Shown: one piece after another, positions 6,215 through 13,572 of the stretch
How positions within the stretch are numbered: the first letter of the stretch is position 1
Layout: the number at the start of each line of letters is the position of its first letter
Source: F23-B02 sp963650165
Lineage (GTDB): Bacteria > Bacillota > Clostridia > Oscillospirales > Oscillospiraceae
Reading direction: 5' to 3'
Assembly (NCBI GenBank): GCA_963650165.1
Contig: CAVJKX010000032.1
Span: 1-13,670 of the forward strand
Length of the DNA stretch: 13,670 nt
Notes under the pieces: model-generated
Told to the model about the DNA's origin: nothing
What the model saw: only the letters and a program-made list of their open reading frames with translations
Database searches by the model: none
Position numbers and translations under genes: made by a program

Positions 6215-7563
6215 TTCTTCTCGGCCTCCTTTGCAGCGGCTTCCGCTCTTGCCTTCTCCTCTGCCGCCTTTGCGGCGAAGAGTATCTTGGCGGTCTTGAA
6301 CGAGTGGGTCAGAGGCATTCTGCCGGGGCAGTTATACGAGCAGCTGCCGCACTCGAAGCAGTCAAGAATGTGGTACTTCTTCATGTTCTCGAAGTCGCCC
6401 TTCTTGAAGTATGCGTACATGTAAACGGGCTCAAGTCCCATGGGGCATACGGTGATGCACTTGCCGCAGCGTATGCAGGTGGGATTTTCGACCGTTCTGT
6501 CCTCTTCCTCGGTGAAGAACAGGATACCTGCCGTGCCCTTGATGTTCACGGCGTCGATATCGGTTGCGATAAGGCCCATCATAGGTCCGCCGAGAACGAT
6601 CTTCCTGGGGGTCTTGACGAAGCCGCCGCACTGCTCGACAATGTAGCGGAAGGGAGTGCCTATGCGGCACTGGAGGTTGTACGGCTTGTTGATGGCCGAA
6701 CCGCCGACGGTGAGGATACGCTCATAGCAGGGGATGCCGAGATAGCAGGCCTTGTATATGGCGTATGCAGTCTGTGTGCTGATAACGTTGCAGCCGACGC
6801 CTGCGGGCAGTCCGCCGGGCTTGACCTCGCGGTTGGTTATCGCCTTGATCTGCATTTTCTCCGCGCCCTGGGGGTACTTGACCTCCTCGGGTACGATCTC
6901 GACGCCGTACTGAGCGGGGTTCTTGGAATTGAGAAGCTCGATGGCGTCCATCTTGTTCTTCTCGATGCCGTAATACGCCTTGTCCAGACCGCTGGCAACG
7001 CGTGCAAGCTCTATGCCCTTGAGCAGTTCCTCCGGATGAAGCTTCATCGTCCAGTGGTCGCCGTTGAGGTAAGGCTCGCATTCCGCGCCGTTGATGATGA
7101 GAGTGTCGACCTTACCGAGGCCGCCTCTGATCTTGAATGCGGTGGGGAACATTGCGCCGCCCATGCCGACGATGCCTGCTTCGCGCAGACGGGCAAGGAT
7201 GGCTTCCGGATCCTTCAGCTGCTCTTCGGTAAGAGGAGCCAGATCCGTGCAGGGGGTGTCCTGGTAATCGTTTTCGATAACGATCGCCATTATCATATCG
7301 CCCAGCGGATGGGGTCTGGGCTCGATCGCTACGACCTTGCCGGAAACGGGAGAATGCACGGGGGCGGAAACGGGCGCAGGATTATCGCCTATTTTCTGAC
7401 CCATCGTTACATAATCGCCGACCTTTACTATAGGCTGGCAAGGTGCGCCGATGTGCTGTGCCATCGGGATAACGACCTGGGGCGGCGGGGTTACTACCAC
7501 GACAGGCTCCTGGGGAGCCTTCATGTAATCAGGATGTACGCCGCCGCGGAACTTATAGGGCAT
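6211..7563 (-). CDS. rnfC: Rnf complex subunit C, NADH-binding iron-sulfur protein
   Basis: A 450-residue peripheral subunit that reacts with NAD+/NADH on the cytoplasmic side. The N-terminal RnfC domain with a barrel-sandwich fold (about 1-100) precedes a Complex I 51-kDa-like NADH/FMN region with GMGGAMFPT (133-141) and INGAECEPYL (157-166), then an SLBB-like domain (about 250-320). Two [4Fe-4S] sites follow: CIRCGKCITVCP (Cys363/366/369/373) and CFECGSCSYNCP (Cys402/405/408/412). An Ala/Glu/Lys-rich tail closes the protein (431-450) and encodes the ribosome binding site of rnfD. The proteobacterial C-terminal repeat extension is absent, as in Clostridia. It is the first gene of the operon, with a GAGGTGA ribosome binding site and a promoter about 35 bp upstream. 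Confidence 0.97.
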   Translation of the reverse strand: MPYKFRGGVHPDYMKAPQEPVVVVTPPPQVVIPMAQHIGAPCQPIVKVGDYVTMGQKIGDNPAPVSAPVHSPVSGKVVAIEPRPHPLGDMIMAIVIENDYQDTPCTDLAPLTEEQLKDPEAILARLREAGIVGMGGAMFPTAFKIRGGLGKVDTLIINGAECEPYLNGDHWTMKLHPEELLKGIELARVASGLDKAYYGIEKNKMDAIELLNSKNPAQYGVEIVPEEVKYPQGAEKMQIKAITNREVKPGGLPAGVGCNVISTQTAYAIYKACYLGIPCYERILTVGGSAINKPYNLQCRIGTPFRYIVEQCGGFVKTPRKIVLGGPMMGLIATDIDAVNIKGTAGILFFTEEEDRTVENPTCIRCGKCITVCPMGLEPVYMYAYFKKGDFENMKKYHILDCFECGSCSYNCPGRMPLTHSFKTAKILFAAKAAEEKARAEAAAKEAEKK

Positions 7564-7594
7564 TTACATCACCTCTCTAATTTATGCAAACTTA

Positions 7595-7623
7595 AATATA
7601 GCACAAACTATGTTTTGTGTCTA
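7595..7623 (-). promoter_or_regulatory. Promoter of the rnfCDGEAB operon
   Basis: On the minus strand, -35 TAGACA (7618-7623, 5 of 6 consensus bases) and -10 TATATT (7595-7600) are 17 bp apart, with TGC extending the -10. The predicted start near 7588 gives a 5' UTR of about 25 nt before rnfC. The spacer to the divergent GH2 gene is AT-rich. I see no clear Rex or other redox operator. Confidence 0.7.
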
Positions 7624-7777
7624 CAATCAATGACTCGTTTTTCGTGTAATTTTTGTGGTTTTTGGCGCTTTATCATGACAAATGATTAACAACTGCACAT
7701 ATTTTAACGCAAAATTTGCTCCTTGCGCTAAATTTATCAATATTTGACGCTCATATCGCTCCGTTAAAAAACGGGGC

Positions 7778-7806
7778 TTATCAAAACGGCTTTCATGCTG
7801 TATAAT
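7778..7806 (+). promoter_or_regulatory. Promoter of the GH2 glycosidase gene
   Basis: A perfect -10 TATAAT (7801-7806) is preceded at 17 bp by a weak -35, TTATCA (7778-7783). The start near 7813 leaves a 5' UTR of about 34 nt containing GGAGG before the ATG. A 7-bp inverted repeat (7759-7765 with 7770-7776, 4-nt loop) abuts the -35 and could be a regulator site. Confidence 0.6.
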
Positions 7807-7846
7807 CAAACTATGATCATACATTATATTTTACGGAGGGATCATC

Positions 7847-9541
7847 ATGCTTACCCCTTGGGGCGAAAAGCTCGACAGGAACAATGTGCTGCCGGAGTAT
7901 CCGCGTCCGCAGATGCGGCGCGAGTCGTACATAAATCTGAACGGTCCGTGGGACTATGCCTTCACCGCCGCCGGAGAAAAGCAGCCGGACAAATGGGAGG
8001 GCAAGATACTCGTCCCCTTCTCCCCCGAGTGTGAGCTGTCCGGCGTGGGGCGCATGCTGGGGCCCGACGAATACCTGTGGTACAGGCGCGACTGGGCAAA
8101 GCCCGAGTTTCCGGAGGGATACCGCGTCATACTGCACTTCGGTGCCGTCGATCAGAGCTGCACGGTGTACATAAACGGACTGCGCGCATACAGGCACAAT
8201 GGCGGCTATCTTCCCTTTGAGTTTGACGTGACGGGCTTCCTTTCAAAGGACGTAAACGAGATATCGCTGAGCGTGCGTGACCTGAGCGACACCTCGTATC
8301 ACTCGCGCGGCAAGCAGCGCACCAAGCGCGGCGGCATATGGTACACCCCGCAGAGCGGCATATGGCAGACAGTCTGGGCCGAGTGCATCCCTCACGACTG
8401 CATCAGGGCGCTGCACATAACGCCCGACTTTGACAGCGCCTGCGTGCGCCTTCGCGCCGACACCGTCGGCGACAGCCGGGCCTATGCCCTGTTTGACGGG
8501 CAGCGCTATCAGCTTCCGGCCGCGGTTCCTGTCCCGGATTTCGAGCCCTGGTCGCCGGAAAATCCGAAGCTCTACGACTTTTCCGTCGTCTGCGGCGAGG
8601 ACAGGGTCGAGAGCTACTTTGCCATGCGCAAATTCTCCGTTGAAGCCGACTCCAGGGGCATAAAGCGCCTGTTTTTAAACGGCAGGCCGTATTTCCACAA
8701 CGGACTGCTCGATCAGGGCTACTGGTCCGACGGCATGTACACCGCTCCCTCGGACGAGGCGCTCGTTTTCGACATTCAGACCGCAAAGGACATGGGCTTC
8801 AACATGCTGCGCAAGCACATAAAGATCGAGCCTCTGCGCTGGTACTATCACTGCGACAGGCTGGGCATGCTCGTCTGGCAGGATATGATAAACGGCGGCG
8901 GCAGCTATAATCCGGCCGTCATCTCCGCGCCGCTCGTGACAGGCGTGCACCTGAGCGACAAAAACCACAGGCTTTTCGCGCGCGGCGACCTCGAGGGCAG
9001 AGTCGAATACGAGACCGAGCTCAACGAAATGATCGGGCTTTTGTATAACTGCCCCTGCATCGCCATGTGGGTGCCCTTCAACGAGGGCTGGGGTCAGTTT
9101 GACGCGGCGCGCATCGCGGAAAAAATAGCCGGCATCGACCCCACGCGCACGATAGACCACGCCTCCGGCTGGCACGATCAGAAGATCGGTCAGACGAAAA
9201 GCCTGCACGTCTATTTCAAAAAATACAGCTTCAGGCCCGACAAGCTCGGCCGCGCCGTGATGCTCACGGAGTTCGGCGGCTATAACCTCCGCTGCTCTGG
9301 GCACAGCTTCGGCAGCGCCGACTTCGGCTACAAAAAGCTGAAAAACACAAAGGATCTGCAAAGGGCTCTCGAAAAGCTGTACTCCGAGCAGATAAAGCCC
9401 GCCTATGAGCAGGGGCTTGCCGCGGCGGTGTACACACAGCTGAGCGACGTGGAGGAGGAAGTCAACGGTCTTATGACATATGACCGCAAAGTGGTGAAGC
9501 TCCCCTGCGAAACCATGCGCAGGATAGTAAATGTGGAGTGA
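7847..9541 (+). CDS. Glycoside hydrolase family 2 (LacZ/UidA-type) enzyme
   Basis: A 564-residue cytoplasmic glycosidase without a signal peptide. The N-terminal sugar-binding jelly roll spans about 25-180 (LNGPWDYAF, YRRDW, VDQSCTVYINGLRAYRHNGGYLPFEFDVT region), a short Ig-like domain about 181-265, and the TIM-barrel domain about 270-564. The barrel opens with the family signature LFLNGRPYFHNGLLDQGYW (275-293). The acid/base glutamate is Glu413 in VPFNEGWGQ (409-417) and the nucleophile is Glu475 in LTEFGGYN (473-480), so the retaining active site is intact. It is much shorter than E. coli LacZ and lacks its C-terminal domains, but matches a common compact GH2 type in Firmicutes. GGAGG lies 7 nt before the ATG. 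No transporter or sugar-utilisation gene is adjacent, so the substrate (beta-galactoside, beta-glucuronide or other) is unknown. Confidence 0.94.
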   Translation: MLTPWGEKLDRNNVLPEYPRPQMRRESYINLNGPWDYAFTAAGEKQPDKWEGKILVPFSPECELSGVGRMLGPDEYLWYRRDWAKPEFPEGYRVILHFGAVDQSCTVYINGLRAYRHNGGYLPFEFDVTGFLSKDVNEISLSVRDLSDTSYHSRGKQRTKRGGIWYTPQSGIWQTVWAECIPHDCIRALHITPDFDSACVRLRADTVGDSRAYALFDGQRYQLPAAVPVPDFEPWSPENPKLYDFSVVCGEDRVESYFAMRKFSVEADSRGIKRLFLNGRPYFHNGLLDQGYWSDGMYTAPSDEALVFDIQTAKDMGFNMLRKHIKIEPLRWYYHCDRLGMLVWQDMINGGGSYNPAVISAPLVTGVHLSDKNHRLFARGDLEGRVEYETELNEMIGLLYNCPCIAMWVPFNEGWGQFDAARIAEKIAGIDPTRTIDHASGWHDQKIGQTKSLHVYFKKYSFRPDKLGRAVMLTEFGGYNLRCSGHSFGSADFGYKKLKNTKDLQRALEKLYSEQIKPAYEQGLAAAVYTQLSDVEEEVNGLMTYDRKVVKLPCETMRRIVNVE

Positions 9542-9565
9542 GCACACCTTGATCAATGCGTTTAA

Positions 9566-9649
9566 GGCTTCCTCGAGCTTGCCGTAAAGCTCGCCGATCT
9601 GTACGATGTCAGCCTCGACTATCTCGTCGGCAGAGAATATTCAGAATGA
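9566..9649 (+). pseudogene. C-terminal remnant of an XRE-type transcriptional regulator
   Basis: A 27-codon open segment starts just after an in-frame TAA (9563-9565), lacks a start codon and ribosome binding site, and ends at TGA 9647-9649. It contains LADLYDVSLDYLVGRE, the hallmark end of the HTH domain in XRE/Cro-CI-type regulators. The preceding residues (LELAVK) fit the helix before it. The DNA-recognition helices are missing, so it cannot bind DNA as XRE proteins do. The stop codon forms part of the adjacent terminator stem, as expected for the natural end of a once-intact gene. Confidence 0.6.
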
Positions 9650-9675
9650 ACAGCCTTCGGACTGTTCATTTTTTT
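9647..9675 (+). terminator. Intrinsic terminator after the GH2 gene and regulator remnant
   Basis: The 7-bp stem TGAACAG (9647-9653) / CTGTTCA (9662-9668) carries a C-A mismatch and is capped by a C(UUCG)G-type tetraloop. Seven T follow directly (9669-9675). It lies about 105 nt past the GH2 stop and isolates that gene from the permease operon. Confidence 0.88.
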
Positions 9676-9709
9676 GCCGCTTAAGTTTACATAACGCAAA
9701 GGGCTCCTA

Positions 9710-9738
9710 TTGTAATGCAGGGCTTGCTGTGGTAAAAT
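9710..9738 (+). promoter_or_regulatory. Promoter of the permease-hydrolase-folC-ruvX genes
   Basis: -35 TTGTAA (9710-9715) and -10 TAAAAT (9733-9738) are spaced 17 bp apart, with TGG giving an extended -10. It lies just downstream of the previous terminator and about 34 bp before the permease ATG. No further promoter is obvious before ruvX, so the four genes are probably cotranscribed. Confidence 0.6.
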
Positions 9739-9771
9739 GGTGAAAAATTATCGCTGACGGAGGTCAGATAC

Positions 9772-10929
9772 ATGGCAAAGATAAAGGGCGAGAGCGAACT
9801 CACCTTCATGGAGGCCGCGAGCATAATCGTCGGCCACGGCGTCGGCGCGGGCATTCTGTCCGTCCCCTATCTTGCGGCGCACAACAGCTTCCGCGAGACG
9901 CTGCTTATTCTCCTCATCGGCTACGCGGCGGCGCTGGTCCTGCATTTTCTCATCGCGGAGCTCAGCCTCAACAACAACGGTGCGCAGTTTGTAAAATGCT
10001 TTGACGCGGAGCTCTTCTCCGGCAGAGTCAAGACCTTTTTCACATGGACGGCATTTATCCTGCTGGGCGTTTCCGTCATCGTTAACGTCAGCGCGTTTCT
10101 GACCGGCGCGGCGGCGGTGTTCAGAAACTGGTTCGGCCTGCCGGATATCGTCGGTATGCTGATATTCTATGCGCTCGGCGCGGGCGTCGTGTTCGTCGGC
10201 ATGAAGCTTGTGGGTATATGCGAGAAGATATCCGTATTTCTCATGGTCGGCGTGGTCGGCATTCTGCTTGCAGCTACGCTTCTGCGCGACGTAAGCCCCC
10301 TCCCCGGCGGCTGGCAGGGCTTCAACAATGCCCTTGCGCTGTTCGGCATGGTCTCGTTCTCGCTGTCGGCGGTCATGAGTACGCCGCAGGTCGTAAAGGG
10401 GCTGGGCGGCGACGCAAAGCGCATACGCGCGGCCATCGCGGCGGGACTCGGCATAAACCTTGCGCTCATCTTCATAATAACGCTCATGACGCTGCTCGGC
10501 GCGGGCTCGGATATCTCCGAGGACGGTGCGCTGGTCGATCTTTCGCGCCATCTCGGCGGCTGGGTAGCGATAATCGGCTATATATTCACGCTTCTGGCGC
10601 TTGCCACATCGTTCTGGGCAAATACGCTCAATCTGCGCGATATCGTCGGCGAACAGACCGGCTGGAGCAAGAACCTCTGCTGGCTCCTGGCCTCCCTCCC
10701 CTGCCTGGTGCTCGCCCTGTTCGGCGTGAGCAGCTTTGTCGGCTTCACGCGCTTTGCAAGCATCATCCAGATCGTAACCGGCATCGGCATAATAATCGCC
10801 TACAACCGCTCGCGCAAGCGCACGGGAGCATCCCCGATCTGCGGCAAATTCGGCGCGTTGCCGTTCCAGATACTCGTCATTGTCTTTTCGCTGCTGTCAA
10901 GCGTCGGCGCGATACTTCCGGTGAACTGA
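9772..10929 (+). CDS. Amino-acid-type permease (APC superfamily)
   Basis: A 385-residue integral membrane transporter with about 11 predicted helices. The first helix region has GHGVGAGILSVPY (21-33), the Gly-rich unwound-helix motif of APC-superfamily carriers; the overall pattern resembles the hydroxy/aromatic amino acid permease group (Trp/Tyr/Ser type). Other visible features are a helix at 42-64, a long hydrophobic run at 90-175, and MSTPQVVKGLGGDAKRIRAA (about 204-223), which looks like a cytoplasmic loop. It probably imports an amino acid or related small solute with a cation; the substrate is not predictable. GGAGG lies 8 nt before the ATG. The stop codon is 1 nt before the next start (TGA-T-ATG), so the alpha/beta hydrolase is probably translationally coupled and may act on related compounds. 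Confidence 0.88.
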   Translation: MAKIKGESELTFMEAASIIVGHGVGAGILSVPYLAAHNSFRETLLILLIGYAAALVLHFLIAELSLNNNGAQFVKCFDAELFSGRVKTFFTWTAFILLGVSVIVNVSAFLTGAAAVFRNWFGLPDIVGMLIFYALGAGVVFVGMKLVGICEKISVFLMVGVVGILLAATLLRDVSPLPGGWQGFNNALALFGMVSFSLSAVMSTPQVVKGLGGDAKRIRAAIAAGLGINLALIFIITLMTLLGAGSDISEDGALVDLSRHLGGWVAIIGYIFTLLALATSFWANTLNLRDIVGEQTGWSKNLCWLLASLPCLVLALFGVSSFVGFTRFASIIQIVTGIGIIIAYNRSRKRTGASPICGKFGALPFQILVIVFSLLSSVGAILPVN

Positions 10930-10930
10930 T

Positions 10931-11830
10931 ATGAAGAAAAGATACCTGCTTGCGGCCGTGCCGCCGCTTGCCGTCCGGGAGGTCTACAGATACGTCTTTG
11001 CGCGGCGCCGTCCGCCGCTCATGGAGGCTCTGCTGGATAAGAAAACGCACGAGGCGAAATACTACCTCTGGCGCGATATACACACTCTGATGCTTGAAGA
11101 CAGCGTACACCTGTGCTACAATATCCGCTCCGAGCGCGGCGAGAGCCTTCAGGGCTTTTACTTCCCCTGCGGCAAAAAATTCAGCAGAAAGATCGCCTTC
11201 ATCGTCCACGGCTACCACTCCTATCATTCGGAGACCGCCGGTATGCTGAGCGAATACTATTTCAGCCGCGGCTTTGATGTCTTCTGCCCCGATAACACGG
11301 CCTCCGGCATCTCCGGCGGCAGCTGGTTCGGCTATGATGTTTTTGAAAGCCGCGACTGTCTGAAATGGCTCGGCTTCCTTGAAGAAAAGTTCGGCAGCGG
11401 CATTCAGATAGTTCTGCACGGCTTTTCCCTCGGCGGGGCGGCCGTCATGAAGATGAGCGCCTCCGTTCCCGACACGGTGAAATTTATCGTCGAGGACAGC
11501 GGCTTTGTCGATGCCCGCCCCATACTGCGCTCGCAGCTCGGTCCGGCATACGGGATCATCGAACGGCTCAACCGGCACGTCGCAGGCTATGAGCTCAGCG
11601 ATACGAACGTTCTCGACGAGCTTGCAAACGCATCCCGCCCCATGCTGTTCGTGCACGGTACGGACGACCCCACCGTTCCCTTCGAAAACGCAACACGGGC
11701 ATATGCGGCCTGCTCGAGCGAAAAGGACTGCCTTTTCTCCGGAAACACAAGGCATATCGAAACGATGTTTACAAACTGCATGGCATACGCGGCGAAGTTA
11801 GACGCGTTTATCGAAAAATACATGAATTGA
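10931..11830 (+). CDS. Alpha/beta hydrolase, putative peptidase or esterase
   Basis: A 299-residue alpha/beta-hydrolase-fold protein. The oxyanion segment is IVHGYHSYH (91-99). The nucleophile elbow is HGFSLGGAA (163-171, Ser166), the acid is in VHGTDDPTVP (241-250, probably Asp246) and the base is His275 (NTRHIETMF). The catalytic triad is therefore complete. A short hydrophobic N-terminus (5-14) followed by an Arg-rich stretch may be a weak membrane anchor. The closest general type is the BAAT/DUF1100-like or prolyl-oligopeptidase-like 'alpha/beta hydrolase' found across Clostridia. The start follows the permease stop by 1 nt and has only a weak GGTGA site, so it depends on coupling. The substrate is unknown. 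Confidence 0.9.
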   Translation: MKKRYLLAAVPPLAVREVYRYVFARRRPPLMEALLDKKTHEAKYYLWRDIHTLMLEDSVHLCYNIRSERGESLQGFYFPCGKKFSRKIAFIVHGYHSYHSETAGMLSEYYFSRGFDVFCPDNTASGISGGSWFGYDVFESRDCLKWLGFLEEKFGSGIQIVLHGFSLGGAAVMKMSASVPDTVKFIVEDSGFVDARPILRSQLGPAYGIIERLNRHVAGYELSDTNVLDELANASRPMLFVHGTDDPTVPFENATRAYAACSSEKDCLFSGNTRHIETMFTNCMAYAAKLDAFIEKYMN

Positions 11831-11845
11831 AGCGAAGGTCTGAAT

Positions 11846-13117
11846 ATGGATTACAAACAGGCATTGGAATACATCAACGGCAGCTCGTGGAGAGGCTCGC
11901 GCCTCGGGCTCGAGCGTATATCGGAGCTTCTCGCGCGGATGGGCAATCCGCAGTCGGAGCTCAAATTCGTCCACGTCGCCGGAACGAACGGCAAGGGCAG
12001 CATATGCGCGATGCTCGCATCCGTCATGCGGCGGGCGGGCTATAAAACCGGGCTGTACACCTCGCCGTATCTGCGCCGCTTCAACGAGCGCATGCAGATA
12101 AACGGCAAGGAGATCGAGGACGCGGTGCTGGCCGATATCGTGACGGAGATACAGCGTCACGCCGACGCGATGGACGAGCACCCGACGGAGTTTGAGATGA
12201 TGACCGCCGCTGCTCTGCGCTGGTTTGCCGACTCCGGCTGCGATATCGTCATTCTCGAGGTCGGCCTCGGCGGGAGATACGACGCGACAAACGTCATCCC
12301 CTGCCCCGAATGCTGCGTCATTGCAAACATCGGCCTTGACCACACGGCGGTCCTCGGCGGCACTCTGGCTGAGATAGCATACGAAAAGGCCGGCATCATA
12401 AAATACGGTGCCGCGGTCGTCATGTATCAGCAGTACGGCGAGACGATGGAGGTCGTGCGCGAGGTCTGCCGCGAAAAGAGCGCGGAGCTGTACGTCCCCG
12501 ATTTTGAGGATATTCGCCTTGAGTTTGACTCCGTCGACGGGCAGGTGTTTTCCTACGGCGACACGAGCCTGGCATTACCGCTTCTGGGCGAGCATCAGCG
12601 GCGCAACGCGGCCTGCGTTCTCGAAACGATATCCGTTCTGCGCAGGCAGGGCTGGGATATCGGCGACGATGCCGTTGAGGCCGGGCTCTACGCCGTTGCG
12701 TGGCCCGCACGCTTTGAGATCCTGCACACGGAGGACCCCTGGTTCGTGCTCGACGGAGGGCACAATCCGCAGTGCGCCCTTGCTCTGCGCAGCTGCCTTG
12801 AGCACTACTTCCCCGACTCCGGGCGCGTTGCGCTCGTCGGCGTTTTGAAGGATAAGGATTACCGGGCCATTGCCTCGACGCTCGCGCCGCTGTTCGACGC
12901 CTGCGTGTGCGTAACGCCGGAGTCCGAGCGTGCACTCCCCGCATCGGAGCTTGCCGCGTTTTTCGAGGGCGGCGGCCGCGAGGTCTGCGTTGCCGGCAGC
13001 GTTGAGGACGGCGTTTCACTCGCCCGCGATATCGCGCAGGAGCGTGACGCGATGGTCTGCGCCTTCGGCTCGCTTTATATCTGCGGGCAGGTGCGCGCCT
13101 GCTTCGGTCTGAAATGA
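11846..13117 (+). CDS. folC: Folylpolyglutamate synthase / dihydrofolate synthase
   Basis: A 423-residue cytoplasmic Mur-ligase-family enzyme that adds glutamate to dihydropteroate and/or to folates using ATP. The P-loop is HVAGTNGKGS (43-52, Lys50). The folate-binding/omega-loop region is TSPYLRRFNERMQING (72-87). Further motifs are LEVGLGGRYDATNV (137-150), NIGLDHTAVLG (161-171), the Lys that becomes carbamylated in AYEKAGIIK (Lys181), WPARFE (286-291) and the C-terminal-domain DGGHNP (303-308). Length is typical. An AAGG ribosome binding site lies 7 nt before the ATG, 15 nt past the hydrolase stop. folC is usually near other folate or comEA/valS genes; here it adjoins ruvX, which looks like operon convenience rather than pathway. 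Confidence 0.97.
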   Translation: MDYKQALEYINGSSWRGSRLGLERISELLARMGNPQSELKFVHVAGTNGKGSICAMLASVMRRAGYKTGLYTSPYLRRFNERMQINGKEIEDAVLADIVTEIQRHADAMDEHPTEFEMMTAAALRWFADSGCDIVILEVGLGGRYDATNVIPCPECCVIANIGLDHTAVLGGTLAEIAYEKAGIIKYGAAVVMYQQYGETMEVVREVCREKSAELYVPDFEDIRLEFDSVDGQVFSYGDTSLALPLLGEHQRRNAACVLETISVLRRQGWDIGDDAVEAGLYAVAWPARFEILHTEDPWFVLDGGHNPQCALALRSCLEHYFPDSGRVALVGVLKDKDYRAIASTLAPLFDACVCVTPESERALPASELAAFFEGGGREVCVAGSVEDGVSLARDIAQERDAMVCAFGSLYICGQVRACFGLK

Positions 13118-13126
13118 GGTGAGGTC

Positions 13127-13534
13127 ATGCGGATAATGGGCATAGATTACGGCGACGCGCGCACGGGACTTGCGGTATCGGACGCGATGAACATCCTCGT
13201 CGGCGAGGCGTGGACGGTCACGCAGTGGGATCCCGACGCGCTGGCCGATGAGATAATGCGCGAGGCTAAAGCACGCGGGGTCGAGCGCTTCGTGCTGGGG
13301 CTGCCGAAAAACATGGACGGCTCGGAGGGCGCGCGGGCAGAGAAATGCCGCGAGTTTGCGGCCCTGCTCAAAAGCCGGACCGATATCCCCGTCGTCATGT
13401 GGGACGAGCGGCGCAGCAGCGTCGAGGCGCACGCGATACTCCACGCAAACGGCAAAAAGGAAAAGAAACACCGCAAAACCGTTGACGCGGTCGCGGCAAG
13501 CCTCATCCTCGAGGGCTACCTCGGAACGTTATAA
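13127..13534 (+). CDS. ruvX: YqgF/RuvX-type RNase H-fold nuclease
   Basis: A 135-residue protein of the YqgF/RuvX family, which processes the 5' end of pre-16S rRNA and is also described as a putative Holliday junction resolvase. The family motifs are intact: GIDYGDARTGLA (5-16, Asp7), VLGLPKNMDGSEG (56-68), WDERRSSVEA (92-101, Glu94) and DAVAASLIL (120-128, Asp120). Asp7, Glu94 and Asp120 are the likely metal-binding catalytic acids. A GAGG site 7 nt before the ATG overlaps the folC stop codon (TGAGGTGAGG). It ends the operon and is followed by a strong terminator. Confidence 0.96.
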   Translation: MRIMGIDYGDARTGLAVSDAMNILVGEAWTVTQWDPDALADEIMREAKARGVERFVLGLPKNMDGSEGARAEKCREFAALLKSRTDIPVVMWDERRSSVEAHAILHANGKKEKKHRKTVDAVAASLILEGYLGTL

Positions 13535-13539
13535 GCATC

Positions 13540-13567
13540 AAAAAAGCTCCCCGTGGGGAGCTTTTTT
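13540..13567. terminator. Bidirectional intrinsic terminator between ruvX and a convergent gene
   Basis: A GC-rich stem GCTCCCC / GGGGAGC (13546-13552 and 13555-13561) is flanked by A6 on the left and T6 on the right, so it makes a stem plus U-tract on either strand. It starts 5 nt past the ruvX stop and ends 5 nt before the stop of the minus-strand gene, so it serves both. Confidence 0.9.
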
Positions 13568-13572
13568 CATAT

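Noticed and set aside
6160..7689. Long plus-strand open frame (509 codons) opposite rnfC and part of rnfD
   Set aside because: It is the antisense shadow of two well-supported rnf genes. The peptide has no recognisable domain, and no ribosome binding site or promoter serves it. Similar shadows lie opposite rnfB, rnfA, rnfE and the GH2 gene.
7624..7760. AT-rich half of the rnfC-GH2 spacer, checked for a riboswitch, small RNA or small ORF
   Set aside because: Only short imperfect inverted repeats such as GCAAA-A-TTTGC are present. No conserved riboswitch core, terminator or credible small gene was found.
7781..7795. TCAAAACGGCTTTCA near the GH2 promoter as a CcpA cre site
   Set aside because: It is one base too long for the cre consensus and has mismatches at conserved positions whichever way it is aligned.
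9541..9640. Minus-strand reading of the GH2-permease spacer that gives a protein-like peptide (about QIGELYGKLEEALNALIK)
   Set aside because: It has no start or stop of its own and runs into the GH2 antisense frame. The plus-strand reading matches a known XRE end and is followed at once by a terminator, so it explains the sequence better.
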